Positions 1-13,415 of a DNA stretch of 64,000 nt are shown here, one piece after another. The stretch comes from Neodiprion pinetum (lineage: Eukaryota; Arthropoda; Insecta; Hymenoptera; Diprionidae): positions 4,533,257-4,597,256 of the forward strand of contig NC_060232.1 in NCBI RefSeq assembly GCF_021155775.2, in the 5' to 3' direction. The notes beneath the pieces were generated by a model. That model worked only from the letters and a program-made list of their open reading frames with translations. It was not told where the DNA came from and made no database searches. Each line of letters opens with the position of its first letter. Position 1 is the first letter of the stretch. A program made the position numbers and the translations under genes.

Positions 1-2469
1 TAGCTATACTATATTTTGCTAGGAGTTAGACCCACCAGCGATATGATCAAATTTCCTCCCACAAATTCCCATGGAATATTCAGAAATCAGTTTTTCTACT
101 CGACGGATCGTCGTCTGATCCGACGCATTTGGTTGTGCGTATAATTTCCGATGTGCTCGAAGCTTGTACGCGTTGTTATAACATCGCGCCGACACCGAAT
201 CTTCTACCACGAAACGAGAAGTCGAGGAAACATTTTACAACATCCGAATACCGCCCCGGAGGCATTTCACGGTGTAAGGGATCAGACGTCTAATTCTCCC
301 GCGAAAAATACTGCGGAAACAAAATACCTGCAACCTACAACGAGTGAAATTTTTGCGGGAGTTCGATTCATGGAATGACTTCTATTTTACGTTGCGCGTA
401 TAGAATTTGGCGGAATGGCCGATACACGTATAATAATAATATTTTCCAAGGAGAATTTGCTGCGCCATTCTTACCCCTTTAATTATTTTACTTACCGCAA
501 GTTGTGGCCGTGCTTTCAAGGCTTGTTTATAATTACACCCTGCATTGTGCCTTCCGTTAATGACTCCACCCTACGACGCACCTCTCGGTTAGGATGCGAA
601 CGCACACTATCGTGTATACGCCCAAAATACATTCGCTGTTTACGGTGACGTTGGAACGCGAAGCTTCGTCGCGGTTGAAACGGACGAGGATTTGTTCAAA
701 AATTGTTGAGTGTGATTTGAGCTCGGAGATTCGACCTTGGTATATACATATAACGATATACTCGGTATTATACGATTCGGGAAAAGCGAATATTATACTG
801 GTTTGAGAAAATGGAAAAACGTCAAGTGCGGAGAACAAGACGTCGTGCGAATTGATAAGGGTTGTTAAATAACGTTGTCAAACATATCGACGCGAAATAA
901 TTCGAAAGACATTTTGCGAGATATGAAAAAACGGATGAAAAATTAGAGAGAATGAAAATTAAAATTACCCGAACGGGAAAATGATTGTACGATTTCGGCC
1001 GGGTGGAAAGCGGCGAATCTCATGGGTCCGTGTAATCGGAGAAGGAAAAGGAAAGGAGAAATTCATTGAATTAATGAAATGCACCGCGGCCACAAATCCA
1101 ATTAAGTCTTTGTTCTTTTAATACTTCCCTTGAGAGACATCGATGGAAAAAAAAAGTATACGATTTCTTCCCTGCGTAAGGTTGATTCGTACACGTTATT
1201 ATTGTTCTCTTTTTGATGAATATTCGAAGAGCTTACGCGGCAGAGACGCTGCAGTGATCGGAAAAATCAGCTTCAATCGTAGAATTTTTTAACGTCTATC
1301 GCGGCTGGGTCGAGTCTCTGTTTACGGGGCCGAAAAATGAGTTAAAATATTCGAATGCGTATAGGGTTAAAAAAAAATAAAGGCCCAAGTTTGTTTGCCA
1401 CAAGAAACCCTTGACTCGAATATAAAGTAGCAATTTGACCTTTTTCAAAAAATACCTACACAGAAATTGGAAAATAAAATAAAACACGCATGAATTAACG
1501 TACGCAGATTGTGTCCTGATTCTCGTTACGTTACACCCTCTACTTGTTACATCTACGTTTCAAAAAATGCATCGAGGCCAAAGAATTCGCAATTCTACCT
1601 CGTCAAGAGTACAAATTGTATCACAGCTAGCGAGCTACGAACAATCGGTTCGTTTAAATTAAAACCAGATTTTTTACACGGAAAAATTCTCGCCTGCAGT
1701 GTCAAGCCTGTATAAAGCAATCAAGCGTGAAGGAACAATTGATTCCTTCTACATACACCTAGGTCGGGTTGAAATAAATTTTAATTGAAATTTTGAATTA
1801 TGCAAGTTATTCCGCATAGGACAAAAGCGTCGTTTCCACAGCCAAGGACAAGGTCGAGGTTGAATTGTATTTAAGACCAATTGCAATGCAATGTAAGATC
1901 ACAGAATTAATTACCTGCCTGTTATATTTCAACGGTAATACTAAAACGGTGAACTGATTTTTTATCGGTAATTTATGGAAGGAATTTTTATTTTTTTTCA
2001 ACACGTATAATAACGATTTGCCAAAAATCGATACTACGAAAATTGAATATCTTCCGTTAATTTTCGAATGTATTAAGAAACCTTTTCCCAAATGTTTCGT
2101 GGTAGAATAAAAATCTGATCCATTTTTGGATATCATATTTATACATAATCAAATTAGAAATTCCACCGAGGTAAAAGTAATGAGAAAAGTTGATGCCTAC
2201 ATACCATTGGATTATAAACTCCGCAAATAGTTGCTATCAGTTACGCGCGTATAAATCGCGGAGAGTATTAAGGGTAGGCACAACCACAAAGCGTTTATCG
2301 GTTTTAGGAAACAACGCGGTGTTAAAGCAATTAACCTTGCGGAGAGGTTTGAACCCTGGAGCTGGGATAATTGAATTACAGGAAACTCGGTCGATTAAAA
2401 CGCGAACATATAGAGTGGCACGTTAATAAATATCTTTCGGGCATGTACACATTGCGGTCATTTACTCAC
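1..2469 (-). other. Intron of the TkR86C-like receptor gene; no exon seen
   Basis: This stretch lies downstream, on the minus strand, of the donor that ends the receptor's first coding exon, so it is most simply intron sequence of that gene. I checked the open frames in it (the longest are 60-110 codons) and none shows a receptor transmembrane segment, a splice-bounded coding block or a recognisable domain. The remaining receptor exons must lie beyond the left edge. No RNA gene or clear repeat was seen. Confidence 0.55.
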
Positions 2470-2764
2470 CAAGAACGATCCACATGACTATCGCATTTCC
2501 GCCTATAGCTACCAGCAGCATAGCCGTGAATACCAGAGCCCAAGAGAGCTTTTCCCACCATGGCAAATCGTAGGGTTTCGGCTGACCAGGAAACAGACAG
2601 ACGGACAACTTGTCGCGAAGTTGTTCCCTCGCGATGGAACCGGAAAGCGCCTCCTCAAGAGCGTTCAAAAGATCACTTCTGTTCAGTTCACGCACCGTTG
2701 ATAAATCCTGCCGAAGCACAACAGCACTGCAATTGTACAACCGTTCGGTATCCACATTCTTCAT
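2470..2764 (-). CDS. TkR86C: Natalisin/tachykinin receptor (TkR86C-like GPCR), first coding exon, partial
   Basis: This is the N-terminal exon of a rhodopsin-family neuropeptide receptor, which would sit in the plasma membrane and signal through G proteins. The exon encodes an extracellular N-terminus with possible N-glycosylation sites (NCS, NRS), a CLFP..PYDLPW stretch, and TM1 with the family signature GGNAIVMWIVL. The order VDTE-L-NC, CLFP and PYELPW is what I recall of Drosophila TkR86C, the natalisin receptor, so I prefer that over TkR99D. The exon ends in codon phase 1 at a good donor (CTTG|gtgagt, 2470/2469). An ATG 42 nt upstream at 2806 is in frame; I chose 2764 because the family N-terminus begins near VDTE. 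All later exons are outside the window. Which of the two receptor types it is remains an inference. Confidence 0.8.
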
Positions 2765-3219
2765 GATTTCCTGACCGGCGGCTTTAGCTGTACAGTAATT
2801 AATCAATCACCGATGGTCGAGCTCCGAGTCGCCCGATCTCATCGTTAAACCGTGTGACTTGAAAAACGTACAAGAAGACGATGAGAACAAAATTAAAGCA
2901 CGATTGCTTCGGAGGAAGAACGAAGAGTGAGACGAGACGTTTACTTTCTAACTTAAAAAAACAAACTCGTTTTACGGGATAAATCGATCATCGACACACT
3001 GGGACTGAGAGTTCTTATTTTCGCTTTAACCGTCAGGGCGAAAACTAAAACTCAACAAAGTTTGTCCCTGATATCAATAACCTCTGACACGTTACTTTAT
3101 TCAGCATCCGTGAAGCCCGTTTTCATTGCACGCATATACGTGTATTTGTCAAAAGTAATATTCCGGATGTGTCGTGAAAAAAGAATTTTTCCTCCGTATG
3201 TGAAACGGTGTTGTTCGAT

Positions 3220-3600
3220 TAAAACGCGGCTTTCAAAAGGCGGCGATAACTCCTCCCTCGAAGTGCCAAGGGCAGCCGACTAGGTGAAAATTTACAGGCA
3301 AATTTCTCTCGCCAGATCCGAAAGCACCGTGCGCCAGACTAGCTTCGAAGACACTGACCGAGTCTCAGCCGCTATCAAGTTCCCTCGGAGTTGCGTGCGC
3401 AACGCAAACATGCGGCTCGTCATCCCGACGACTCGTACTACTTGCCAATTACACTCAAATATCCATGAATGAAACGACACTTGCGCTGCTAACTGGAACT
3501 CCCGGCCAGCAGGACGACGCCGCGACGCCTCGACGTATCGCGATGCTTGCTCGATTAGCCAAAGCCTCGGAATAAATAAAGTGGTGCTCGATAATGCGAT
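3220..3600 (-). promoter_or_regulatory. GC/CpG-rich block, candidate promoter or 5' UTR of the receptor
   Basis: This block is clearly richer in G+C and CpG than the AT-rich DNA around it and lies about 0.5-0.8 kb upstream of the first coding exon of the minus-strand receptor gene. It carries a 128-codon open frame on the minus strand without any recognisable domain, which is probably a by-product of the base composition. Position and composition suggest a promoter or 5' UTR exon; I saw no decisive core promoter motif. Confidence 0.25.
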
Positions 3601-4757
3601 GTTTTTGTTATGCCAGTTTCTTGCGCCGTGGATTATTAATCGAACCGGCGATGAAACGGGAACCATTAGCTTTATCAATTTGCAGTATTAGTTTTAAATG
3701 GTAGAAACAGCTGGCCAAATCCGTACGTAAACAGAAACGATGTATATTAAAATTTCGCAGGTAAATGAACGGGACACTATATTAAAAAAAAAAAAAACAT
3801 TTATCTTTGTCATCATCTGTATATGGTAGATAGTATAATGAAATAGATTGAGGAAAACACGGACAAATGTCTCAACATTTTTTTGCAAGTTTCATTCTGT
3901 CTAGGTCTTTGTATTATAATTTTTGTTTGAATAAATTAAATTTAAAAAACAATTGTAACTCCACAACATAGGTACGCACATTTCGCTCCTCCCGGTTTTC
4001 TGTTTCTTTTTTTTTTTTCTTTTCTCTCATCCAATCTGCCCCGATGACTGACCCCTCGTGTTATTCAACTTCTATTTTTCACATGTAGTTCGCGGATCGT
4101 TATCAGCTGTTAGAGCTTCAGCCGGTGTGTTGTAATATCTCGATGACGTGAAAGGTGATGGACGTGCGTGGTATATGATTCTGGTTTAACTGATGTATTA
4201 TTGACGGTGCGGCTGATATCGCGTCTACGACGTGTTATTTATACCCACCTTCGACTAATGTTATTATACGAGGCGTTCTACCGCAAAACTACTTGCGTCT
4301 GACCCTTACCATTGATGATTTATATTTATTCTCAAGTATCGTGTATCGTGTAGAAGAAGAACATCTTTCATCGGATCTTACATTTTTTGAAGCACGGTTT
4401 TGATTTTTAGTGCTACCAAAAGCACGAAAGCCGAATTTTCGAGCAGATAGCTCTGATCGATTGGCTTTAAATTTTTCCCATGCATTCTTTGTTGAAAAAC
4501 GAAAATTTTTAAACGCAGATTGAAGCGGACAAGTTTTTGATTTACAAGCTTCAGGCGAAACAAGTAATTAAAAAGTGATTAAAGTCGGATTAAAAATGAG
4601 TTTAAAAAATACAATTTTATGTATTATTCCGTTTTTCTCACTTTCGATCAGTTGTTTTGCCTGTAGCATGTAAACCAAAAGCGCGGAACTAAGAAAAATT
4701 TGATTGGGGCTATTCGTTCGAAAATTGAGTTTTTATGTTTCTGGGAGCAGTTTATAT

Positions 4758-4765
<8 letters not shown>

Positions 4766-4799
<34 letters not shown>
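4766..4799. repeat. (TA)n microsatellite
   Basis: Uninterrupted TA dinucleotide run of about 17 units, preceded by imperfect TACATA units. It creates open frames of alternating Tyr/Ile on both strands, which are artefacts. Confidence 0.95.
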
Positions 4800-4801
<2 letters not shown>

Positions 4802-7800
4802 CTTATTTTTTTGTACAGTACGCAATACTTAAAGATAAGAAAAAATCTCCGATGGCGAGGGACATGCTTAGGTCGGTTTGGTGTCGAATGCCTCATATAC
4901 ACTCGTAGTCATTTGTTGTGGCAAACTATATTAGCCTGCTATTTTTGCTGCCAGGCGTTAGTGTGCTTGATTATAATTATGGCAATGGAAACACCGCGGG
5001 TATTATACTGACCAGCGATTTGCGTATTCTTTGAGGCAGAAAAGTAAGTAAGCGAGAAGAATCAAGCTGACAATGAGTATAATGTTACAGGCGCGAATTG
5101 CAGTGATACTGTGCTTTTTTTTCTCCCCCTTAATCGCGCTAAATTGAAATGAACGGTTGCTTTGAGGAAAAATTCTTATTAGACGGTTAGGAAGGGAGAA
5201 AAAAATGGTGTAAAAGAAAACTTTGTGAAATTAAAAAATTAAAGACTAATCATGAATTGTTTCGGTTTTATACTAAGATAACGTCGAGGTGTGAACGGAA
5301 AAACGGTAAACGATCAGATCAACGATGCAGAGTTAAGAAAAAATAATGTTACGCGCGGATAATTGACTGAAAAAATACTCATTTTTGCGGTTATGAAATA
5401 ACACGAATTTGTGATATTGGTATATCAAAGACGAAAATTCTCGGAGGATCGATTAACCAACCCAAAGCACTATTTAGTACAATAAATTATCGTTTCCCGA
5501 ATGATGCGTGCGGGATTATAACATTAAGCCGAGGGAATCCGAGGAAAAGTAAAAGTAACTGAACGACAAGGATTCGTTTGAGGAGAAGTAAAAGCGTTGA
5601 AACGCTGTCAAAAGAAAGGAGGATTCGTCTTATTACTCCGAGAGTCCAAGAAGAGGATAATCAACTTTCTTGTAACTATATTCCATCTACGTTTTTTTCG
5701 TGAGAATTTCCAAAACACAAGTCAAAAGGACGATCAGTCGCCTGAATTCTAAGAATGACCAAAAAAAAACGTCGATTTTTGATTAAATCGATTATTTTTC
5801 CTCGTAATCAGTTATTGTTTTTTACTCGCGTGAACGACGCAATGCAATATCAATTTATGCGATTATAGTATCAATTATTATCGTTGTCTTAATAACCGAG
5901 TATATATTTTATACAATAAGTGAAAGATGAATGAATATTTTTACCTGATATTGAAGAATATTTTGAACGAAATCATAAATTGTCAAAAAACTTTTCCGTT
6001 CTTAAGACTGCGTACTAAAATTGACATAATTTTGGTTTCGTACGCACCGTTTGAAAAAAAAAATAAAATACGAAATAATCGATGAATCGATTAATTTTCA
6101 CCGATTCGAACGAGTCGTGTCTGATTATGTTTTTCGACCCAATTAATTAAACGCATCGATTATTCTTAGCTTAAAATTAGTGGCCGTCGCGACATTAGAT
6201 TCTAAAGTGCAGCTGCGATTTCGCGTTAAATCAAGTGGAGGAATTAACTTGGCGCAGTTTCTCCGTATCGCTATAAACAGCGAAATTTAATCAAGCCCAT
6301 CCGCGGAGTTTAAATTCTCTTCCCCGCGATGTTTCGTTATACCTGCGGGATATAGGCAAGAGTTAGCACTCGCTGGAGACGGGAAATAATGGTAGACACG
6401 TTGGAACGATATCATGGCCGCTGATACGATTCCAGCCGCAGAGAATTGTTCCAGCATTTATACGGGGCGGGAAATTCTACCAGGGAGACTAACAATGAGC
6501 GTCCGCTGACTGTTTATATCCGACTGCGAAATGAACTCGGGAAATTACGAAAGGGTTAGAAATGCGAACTGCCACAACCACGACCTATGACTTCGTCCTG
6601 ACCTCACTTAAGGCTTCATTAGAGTTTATTTTCAACTCGGAGCTTGAAGAGCTTGCCGGTAGATTTTCCGTTATTCTTTTTATTTTTATTTCGCATCCTC
6701 CTTTCGCCAAAGAATTGCGTAGGTGTACGCAACGCGGGTTAAAAATTATTCTCTCAAGAATTTTCACTACGCTCGACGGTAAAAAGGCCAAAGCTCTGGA
6801 CGACTATCCCTGAATTCCCTGAAATTCGTTACATTTTTCTACACAAATTGCCATTACCCAGACCTTTGACCTTTTCCCTTAAACTTTCCTTACCTCACCT
6901 TTCACTTTCGTTTCATTAGATTTTATTTCAAATACGCACCCTGCTCGGACTTTTGCCTAAATTATAAGCTCTCAACTCTTTGCCGGAAATTAATGTCTGA
7001 CTGTGTTTGCGATTGCTTGGAATGACTCGAAGCCTCGGTCGAATAATTTACGCTTGACGAAACTTTATTCTAATGTCTCAACAACTTTCGGACACTTATC
7101 GGCGTTTTTGTCATTATCACGAACATAACTTTACTTCCGATCGATAATCATGTACACGAGTATATGTTATGCGGTATGTTGAACTCCCGTGGGTGTTACA
7201 AGTTTTTTTTTTTTTATCGAATAAATAGTAGATGCGAAAAAATACCAAGCTAAGAGTAAAGAAATACGAATTGAACAAAAACTAGGCTCAGCAGTAAAAA
7301 TACCAGCCTAACACATCTTTTCAACGTAACCATGTTTCCCCCAATTTTCACTAAAGTTATTTGAGAAGAGGGGATCAGAAATCAAAGTCACGAGTTTTGA
7401 ATCTCGATTCAATCATATGGTGTCGTAACTTTTTTGCTTGAGGCTGCTTAAAATCAGAAACTCTTCCGGGCTTCGGTAACTTTGAGTCGCCATCGATTAT
7501 ATGGGTTCGGAAACTCTTCCGCGACTGAATTTTTTTAACCGCAGATTGAGGAAAAAAAACTCAAAGTTCAATAGTCAGAATTTTACTGTAAATCATTGTA
7601 TATATACATATATGCCTAAAACTGATTTTTTCTTTCAACCATGAAATGTCTGTTATAAATTCTGGATCTTATATAAAATTCGATAAATGGCAGTTGCCTC
7701 GGGTGAAATATTGTATCTTCAGCATTGCAGGAACGAGCGTTCTTTAGGAGAATAAAAAACGAAAGGCAAACAATATGTTTACCTTCGATATTAAAGTTTT

Positions 7801-10800
7801 ATACACTCGTAGCCTTTGAGGAGAACGAGACAAGGATTTGAGGCCTTCCGTTTTCCGGTTTAATATCCAATCGTAGAAATGAGATTTTATCCAAGTCCCG
7901 TGAGCCAACCGCATGAAAGTATCATAAGAGAGATTTCACCAGCTCAAAGTCTCGCGATGCAGTGGATTACTCGCTTACGAAGGGGCGTAATACGTCCAAC
8001 GGCTTAGAGATGATTGACAATAGAGCAATTAACTTGTACGTAATGGGAAATAGATTCACATTCGCTTCCAGGAAAATGTTTGAAAATAAAAAAAACTCTA
8101 TATATATAACGCAACCAGATAACTAGATCTACTGAAATAAATATTTTACAAGCTGAAATAAATAGACGTACCGCGGCACTTTACAAATTAAGCCATCATC
8201 GATTCTTCTGTGCTATACAATTATCATTGAAAATTACTGATTAACGTAAAAAGAAAATTCCAAGTAACGGACACACATTTTTTTCTCTATCGATAGGAAC
8301 TGTTGAAATTCTAAAATAAGAAAGACCATTTTTTCGTATCATTTCCTGGTACAAATTTTATTCAATTTTATACGACCAGTTTAATGTTAAGTTCAAAATT
8401 ACACCGAGCAGAAAATTTCCCCTCTGATATAAGGTTTTGAAGAATTATGTGGAAACCGATGCCATGATGTATAAAATGAATAAGTTATTTACTCCCATTT
8501 AAAACTCTACCTCGAATGATGTATCAATAGTAAAATAATGAATAGAATTACAATTTGCTGAAGTCTAGAAAACAAGGGGAATAACTCTGAGACAATTATA
8601 CCCGTACATCGGTGGTCGTGTCGAGCCTGCCTCTGAAACAGATATGTCGTGTGTTTCCCGCAATCCCATGAAAGTCTGAATAATGTGTTTCACGTAGCGG
8701 AATGTATTTCAACCGGAAATGTATTCAGACGTTGAAAACAGCACGGAAAAGGGTATATGCGAGAAAAGTCGGTACGAACAAGGTATTATATTATCCTCGG
8801 ACGAGAGGGACTCGCGTGAGAATTCATAAACATTGTATTGCGAGGTTTTTTCAGTTACCCAAATTCTAAGCAAGCCTGGGAACATCAAAGGAATCCGTAG
8901 GTAGGAATCAGCCGTATAAGGCGTGAGAAAACGTGAGTTTCTCGCATAGAGTGAATCGACAAAAAATAATCCAAGTCAAATAAGTAATCCAAACCTGCCC
9001 GGAGTGCGAAGAAATACTTGGACCAGCGGTCAGTCCAAAATCGAGATCAAAGGAAAGCCCCGCGCAATTATAATATTACCGCTCTCTGCACCATCCGGTG
9101 TATAAAGAAACGAGTAGCATTCGTTGTAACCCATTTATCCCAAAGCCAAGGGGATCGAAATATACACCAGTTGATTAATTAATGGACGATGTAATTTAAC
9201 GTGGCGTACAGTCGAATACGGCAGTAACTGTAACATCCGCATAATTCCGGTCCTAACTCAAACGAAAAGGGCGGGATTTGAAGAATCGCCAGACATCGAC
9301 GGAAAATCGACGTTCGGTTCCTTCATTGGTAACGAATTTCGCGATTTCTTGCGTGACACAAATTACAGCGAGGCTGTTGATGCGAATTTTATCGTTTCGC
9401 CAGAACGAAAAACCTGTTGCTGTAACACAAAGCGTGCGGTCATTACAAGGAAAAATATCGTCGTGCGGATTCGGGGCATCGACGTATTACATATATTTAT
9501 ATACCTATACGATTGTCATGAATAATTGGGGAAAAAAAGTATCAGATGTCGTGATGCGCAGTCGCGAAGATGCGAAAGAAGAGGAGAAAGATGAAACGGT
9601 ATAATTTGTCGCGAGAAATCTCCAGACAAATTTACCGTTTCCGTTTTTAGACCTGGAACAATTTATTTCCAGGCCAAATGTATGCATGTACCTGTAAAAA
9701 GCGCACGAGTATATACAATAGATCTACTATATCTTCAGCAAGTCTCGGTAGAAGAAGATAGAAGTATTTGGAACGCTGCCAGCGATTTTTATTCCCTTCG
9801 AAATTTCTCTACATGTACTGCGTTCTCAGACAATTCATTACATTGACGATCCCAATTACAGCAAACGTAATTATCAGTCTAAAGTAATATCAGACGTTCA
9901 GATGAAATCTGGAGCGGCGGGTTTGACCGGCACGTTAATTGTCCTTATTTAATTGCAGATGAAACGCAGTTGTCATGTTTTACGGCAATAAACGACGAGT
10001 TTCTCGATGCATGCTTGGAGGAAATTTGTAATTACACCCGCCTTACTATCCGCGGTAAAATTAATTCGCACAATTTTCCCTAGCGGCGCCACCATCCGAT
10101 AAACATTAACGGCATTGCAGGGAGTTTGCGAAGTTGTACGTAACAAGGCGCAATTTCACATATTTGAGTGATTTTCGCCCGGTGCGAAGCGAGTTTTATA
10201 CCCTTTTTAATGACGATTTCATCGCCAAAGGGGTTTTTGTAGGGGGAAATTTGAAGCTGGGCAATAGTCACGTATCGACCTCAAGCTCTCAACGCTTCCG
10301 CGGATCTAGGAGAGCCATAAACCACGAATCGCGAGCCCAAAACCGCAAACCACCAACCGCGCAGCCTTAATCCATAACCCAAAACTCGTAAACCGAACCC
10401 TCGATCGTCGGTCGTAAACCTCGAGGCGAAGAGGAAAGGCCATAAGCCTATTTTGGATATTTCTTTCTAAAATCATGCAGATTTTCAATTGTAATCGACT
10501 GCTATAACTTGAAATCTGCATTTTAAATCTATAAAAATTTTTTAAATTTCTGGTTTCACCGATGAATGAGGGGGGTTCAACCGATTCAACTATAAAGGTT
10601 TCTTTCATAAATCAGCTAACTACATATTTATATTCTCCCTTCTTTCATTGGCATTGTTTAATACGGATAGAAGGGATCGATTAGTGACATGTATAATAAT
10701 TACCGTATTAGAATCTCCTCGTTTATTCGAGAAATTTCTATCAAGTTATTATTATTATTATTACTTTTATTCTACTTTACTTGAAGTATCTCCAGAGAAC

Positions 10801-10826
10801 TGAAGGTTTTCCACAAAAAAATGTAT

Positions 10827-12112
10827 CTACGCCAGATGAGTGGGCTCAACTTCTTTACTGTCGGAAGGTACCTCCGTTGTTCGCTGAAGTAGATTTTTCT
10901 GGAACCAGTTCGGCCTCTTTCTAGGTACCTCCACGATTTTCTTGTTCTGTTTACGTTGCAAGAAAAGCAGAAAGTGAAACGAAAATAACATAAGACAGTC
11001 AAATAAACAACCTTTCAAAGTTGGCATGAACCGTAACATCAGTGAAAGCATTTCATCGTACCTTCCAATAATCTACCATTTCCTCACTCTTTTCACCGTC
11101 ATATAAAACAATGACATCCTTCTCGACTGGATTCAAACCTAAATCATTCACAATAGCAGTTTGCATCTCTTTTGTTTCACCCATTACTTTGTCGTAACAG
11201 TGTCCTGAAAAATAATAGACATAGATAGGACAAAAACATCCGTAACAATTCAGTGAAACTCTTCGTTCACCTGGTTCGTTACTCTGATTCAGCACAATAA
11301 TACAAGCTGCTAACTATGTTAGAAAATAAAACAGATTTCTCACGGGAATATATCATCTTACTCACTGCAAAGAATACCAGCTTCGTGATCGTGTCCACAT
11401 GTGTGACAAGTCAAAATGTTTGTTTTCGGTGACAACAATTTCGAAATATACTTAGGGTTTCCAAAGCGTCGTTTCCATCTTTTTTCAATTGTTCGCTTAT
11501 GTGTGGGAACACCCCACAGAAAACCATTATCAATAATATTCTCTATGGAAAATGGACTTCTTCGAGGGATCGGCTGCGGCCAATTTTGCCCCTCATTCAA
11601 TTCGACGACACATAACGCTTCTGAAATTATTAATGATCTATTGGTACAGACAATACAATCGACTCCGAGCTATTTTGAATTATGATAGTCAGACCTCCAT
11701 GCACACCAAAATCATACATAATCTGTTATTTACAAATTGACTGATTATACTTTTCATGGAGTGAAACCCATGACAATCATCTCGGACATGTAGCCAACAA
11801 ACGCACGTCACTAACAGCTTATTTATTTACAGGCATTCATTCATTCGGATATTTTGTCCGAGATTTTGTCACCGGCTGAACGCTCCGATATAGTTTCACG
11901 TGAAATAGAGCTTCCAGGTTAAGACGGGCAAAAAGTGAGGTTGGAATATCGTTATTTCCATTGTTAGGCCTCGACACGACCCTCCTAACTTTGAGAAAAA
12001 GGATAATAGTAACTTCCGTACCTGGAGGAAATCTCCGACTCAGAATATTCACAATTATGTTGTCAAATCTCTGTAAAGCAATCTGAACGCGATTTACCAG
12101 GCCGGACGCCAT
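10827..12112 (-). CDS. mRpL32: Mitochondrial ribosomal protein L32 (bL32m)
   Basis: Protein of the large subunit of the mitochondrial ribosome, imported into the matrix. Four exons on the minus strand join in consistent phase: 12112-12022, 11620-11366, 11204-11062 and 10946-10827 (about 202 aa). Exon 2 carries the family core NGFLWGVP and RRTIEKR-like segment, followed by the zinc-ribbon cysteines CHTCGHDHEAGILC; the last CxxC pair is completed across the exon 2/3 junction (C-R-H-C). The C-terminus has the conserved KRPNWFQKNLL. Junctions use gtacgg, gtgagt and gtacga donors. The start at 12112 (MASGLVNR) gives a short basic, hydrophobic targeting segment; an earlier in-frame ATG at 12169 exists. 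The neighbour on the opposite strand starts about 300 bp away, so the two probably share a promoter region. Confidence 0.92.
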
Positions 12113-12419
12113 GTTTCTAGTCGCAAGTATTACTTCGTGATTCCGATATTCGATACTCGACACGAACAAAACAACCCAGATCGATCAGCTGGACTCGATA
12201 TTCGAGCTATTATATTTTCGCGTCAAATGTGAGATCATAAACGAATAACGATTGTTATATTGAAAATACGCACGACACTTTGAGCTCTGGAATGAATCGC
12301 ATAATACGTTAGAAGTTACTTATGACCCAATGGAGGCGACGATTAATCACAAACGATTTTTTCCTACCCGTCGTTAATGCAGCGGATCAAAAAACCAGCA
12401 ATAACCTAACCGCGTTATA
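12113..12419. promoter_or_regulatory. Divergent spacer upstream of mRpL32
   Basis: A 307-bp gap between the mRpL32 start codon (minus) and the plus-strand ORF that begins at 12420. It should hold the mRpL32 promoter; if the plus ORF is a real gene, it would be bidirectional. I saw no clear TATA box. An AACCTAACC stretch lies about 25 bp before the plus-strand ATG. Confidence 0.45.
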
Positions 12420-12711
12420 ATGAGTGGCGTTTTGCAGGAGACTTGGACAATATTATTCTGCGTCGGAATCGTCGTATTGAACATGTACTACCACGTTTAT
12501 TATTCAGATCCCAGTTTATTCAGAAATGCTTTGTACGCTCCGCATACTGCCGCGCTCACGGCGTCCGCAGGGATCGTCCTCAATGACAATGCAAGTAAAT
12601 ATAACGATGTTTCGATTGGAACACATTGATTTTTGATATTCTGCAGAGCTTGCTCGACAGCCTGAAATAGGAACCACGAGACAAGAATATATACATGCAC
12701 TGTATTTTTAA
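12420..12711 (+). CDS. Hypothetical small membrane protein (uncertain; overlaps a minus-strand candidate exon)
   Basis: I do not recognise this protein. The ORF starts at an ATG 308 bp from the mRpL32 start and encodes one hydrophobic segment near residues 9-28 (TILFCVGIVVLNMYY). Read straight through it ends at 12629 (69 aa). A possible 52-nt intron (donor at 12595, acceptor ending tctgcag at 12646) gives 12420-12594 plus 12647-12711, a 79-aa product. Against it: on the opposite strand 12664-12503 is also open, begins just after a good acceptor (tatttcag) and ends at TAA followed by AATAAA, like a terminal exon of about 53 codons. Only one strand is likely to be coding, and I cannot decide which. 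Confidence 0.35.
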
Positions 12712-13415
12712 TAACAAAGACATGAGTAATGAGGGGAAAACTAATTGTGAAGATTTTCATGGATTTCCACACCTCAAAATGAACCCTAAACAATCTCGAA
12801 CGTGATTAGTTGACGATCTAAGACGGCCTTATGTTCCAGGCACGCGATTGGTTCTCAGAGATGCCTGAGCAAGAGCATTACTCGTGTCAGGAACGCACCC
12901 TAATCATGTTGTATCGTGAATCCACATAAGAGAAATGCATGCGCGCGATTTCAGTATAATCGCGTACCAAATTCAAATATATGAAGTATTTCAAAATCTA
13001 ATAACGAACATTCTTGTGACGCTGAAAGCCGCAGTTTGAATTACACAGAATTGGATAGATCAATTTGTTACAGTAATCCTCAGATAACTTGGGAGTAACG
13101 GGTAATATCGATACTGAACTGTTGTCATTATTCAGTGACCACCAATCGGGTTTCTCCCTTCGTCGTGCGTAGGATGCATGCTTCCAATCTTCAATGCGTC
13201 ACATGGAAAGCGGGCTTACGACTTTGGATTCGCGTATTCCTTTTTTGTTGATTCGTAGGTCAAGCGCGAAGCGGCGGACGGCGACGCCGGGGCGCTGTTT
13301 TTTTTCGAAGCGGGTTTTAAGAAACAAGTAAGATTAAAAAAGTGGGCGTATAGATTAGAACGAGAGAATAAAGTGGAGCGTTGTAACAAGTGCGTACGTG
13401 CAGAATCGTTCGAAG

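Larger units (their letters stand above)
2807..10826. other. Long spacer without recognised genes
   Basis: About 8 kb separate the receptor from mRpL32. The open frames here (up to about 130 codons) lack domains, splice-consistent partners and coding character. Simple features only: a TA microsatellite near 4766-4799, poly-A/T runs, a TATCGATA octamer near 8288 and a G-poor tract at 10308-10432. Distal regulatory DNA or receptor 5' UTR exons may lie here, but I cannot point to them. Confidence 0.6.

Noticed and set aside
2340..2372. Possible tRNA T-arm-like sequence (GGTTTGAACCC)
   Set aside because: No matching acceptor stem, D-arm or anticodon arm at the right spacing on either side.
3292..3678. 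128-codon open frame on the minus strand
   Set aside because: It lies in a GC/CpG-rich block, has no domain or signal and no splice partners; the base composition alone explains it.
4640..5011. Open frames of about 84-103 codons on both strands around the TA microsatellite
   Set aside because: They are created by the stop-free TA repeat (alternating Tyr/Ile) and have no coding character.
9278..9604. 108-codon plus-strand open frame in the large spacer
   Set aside because: No domain, no splice context and low-complexity end (EEEKDE); likely chance.
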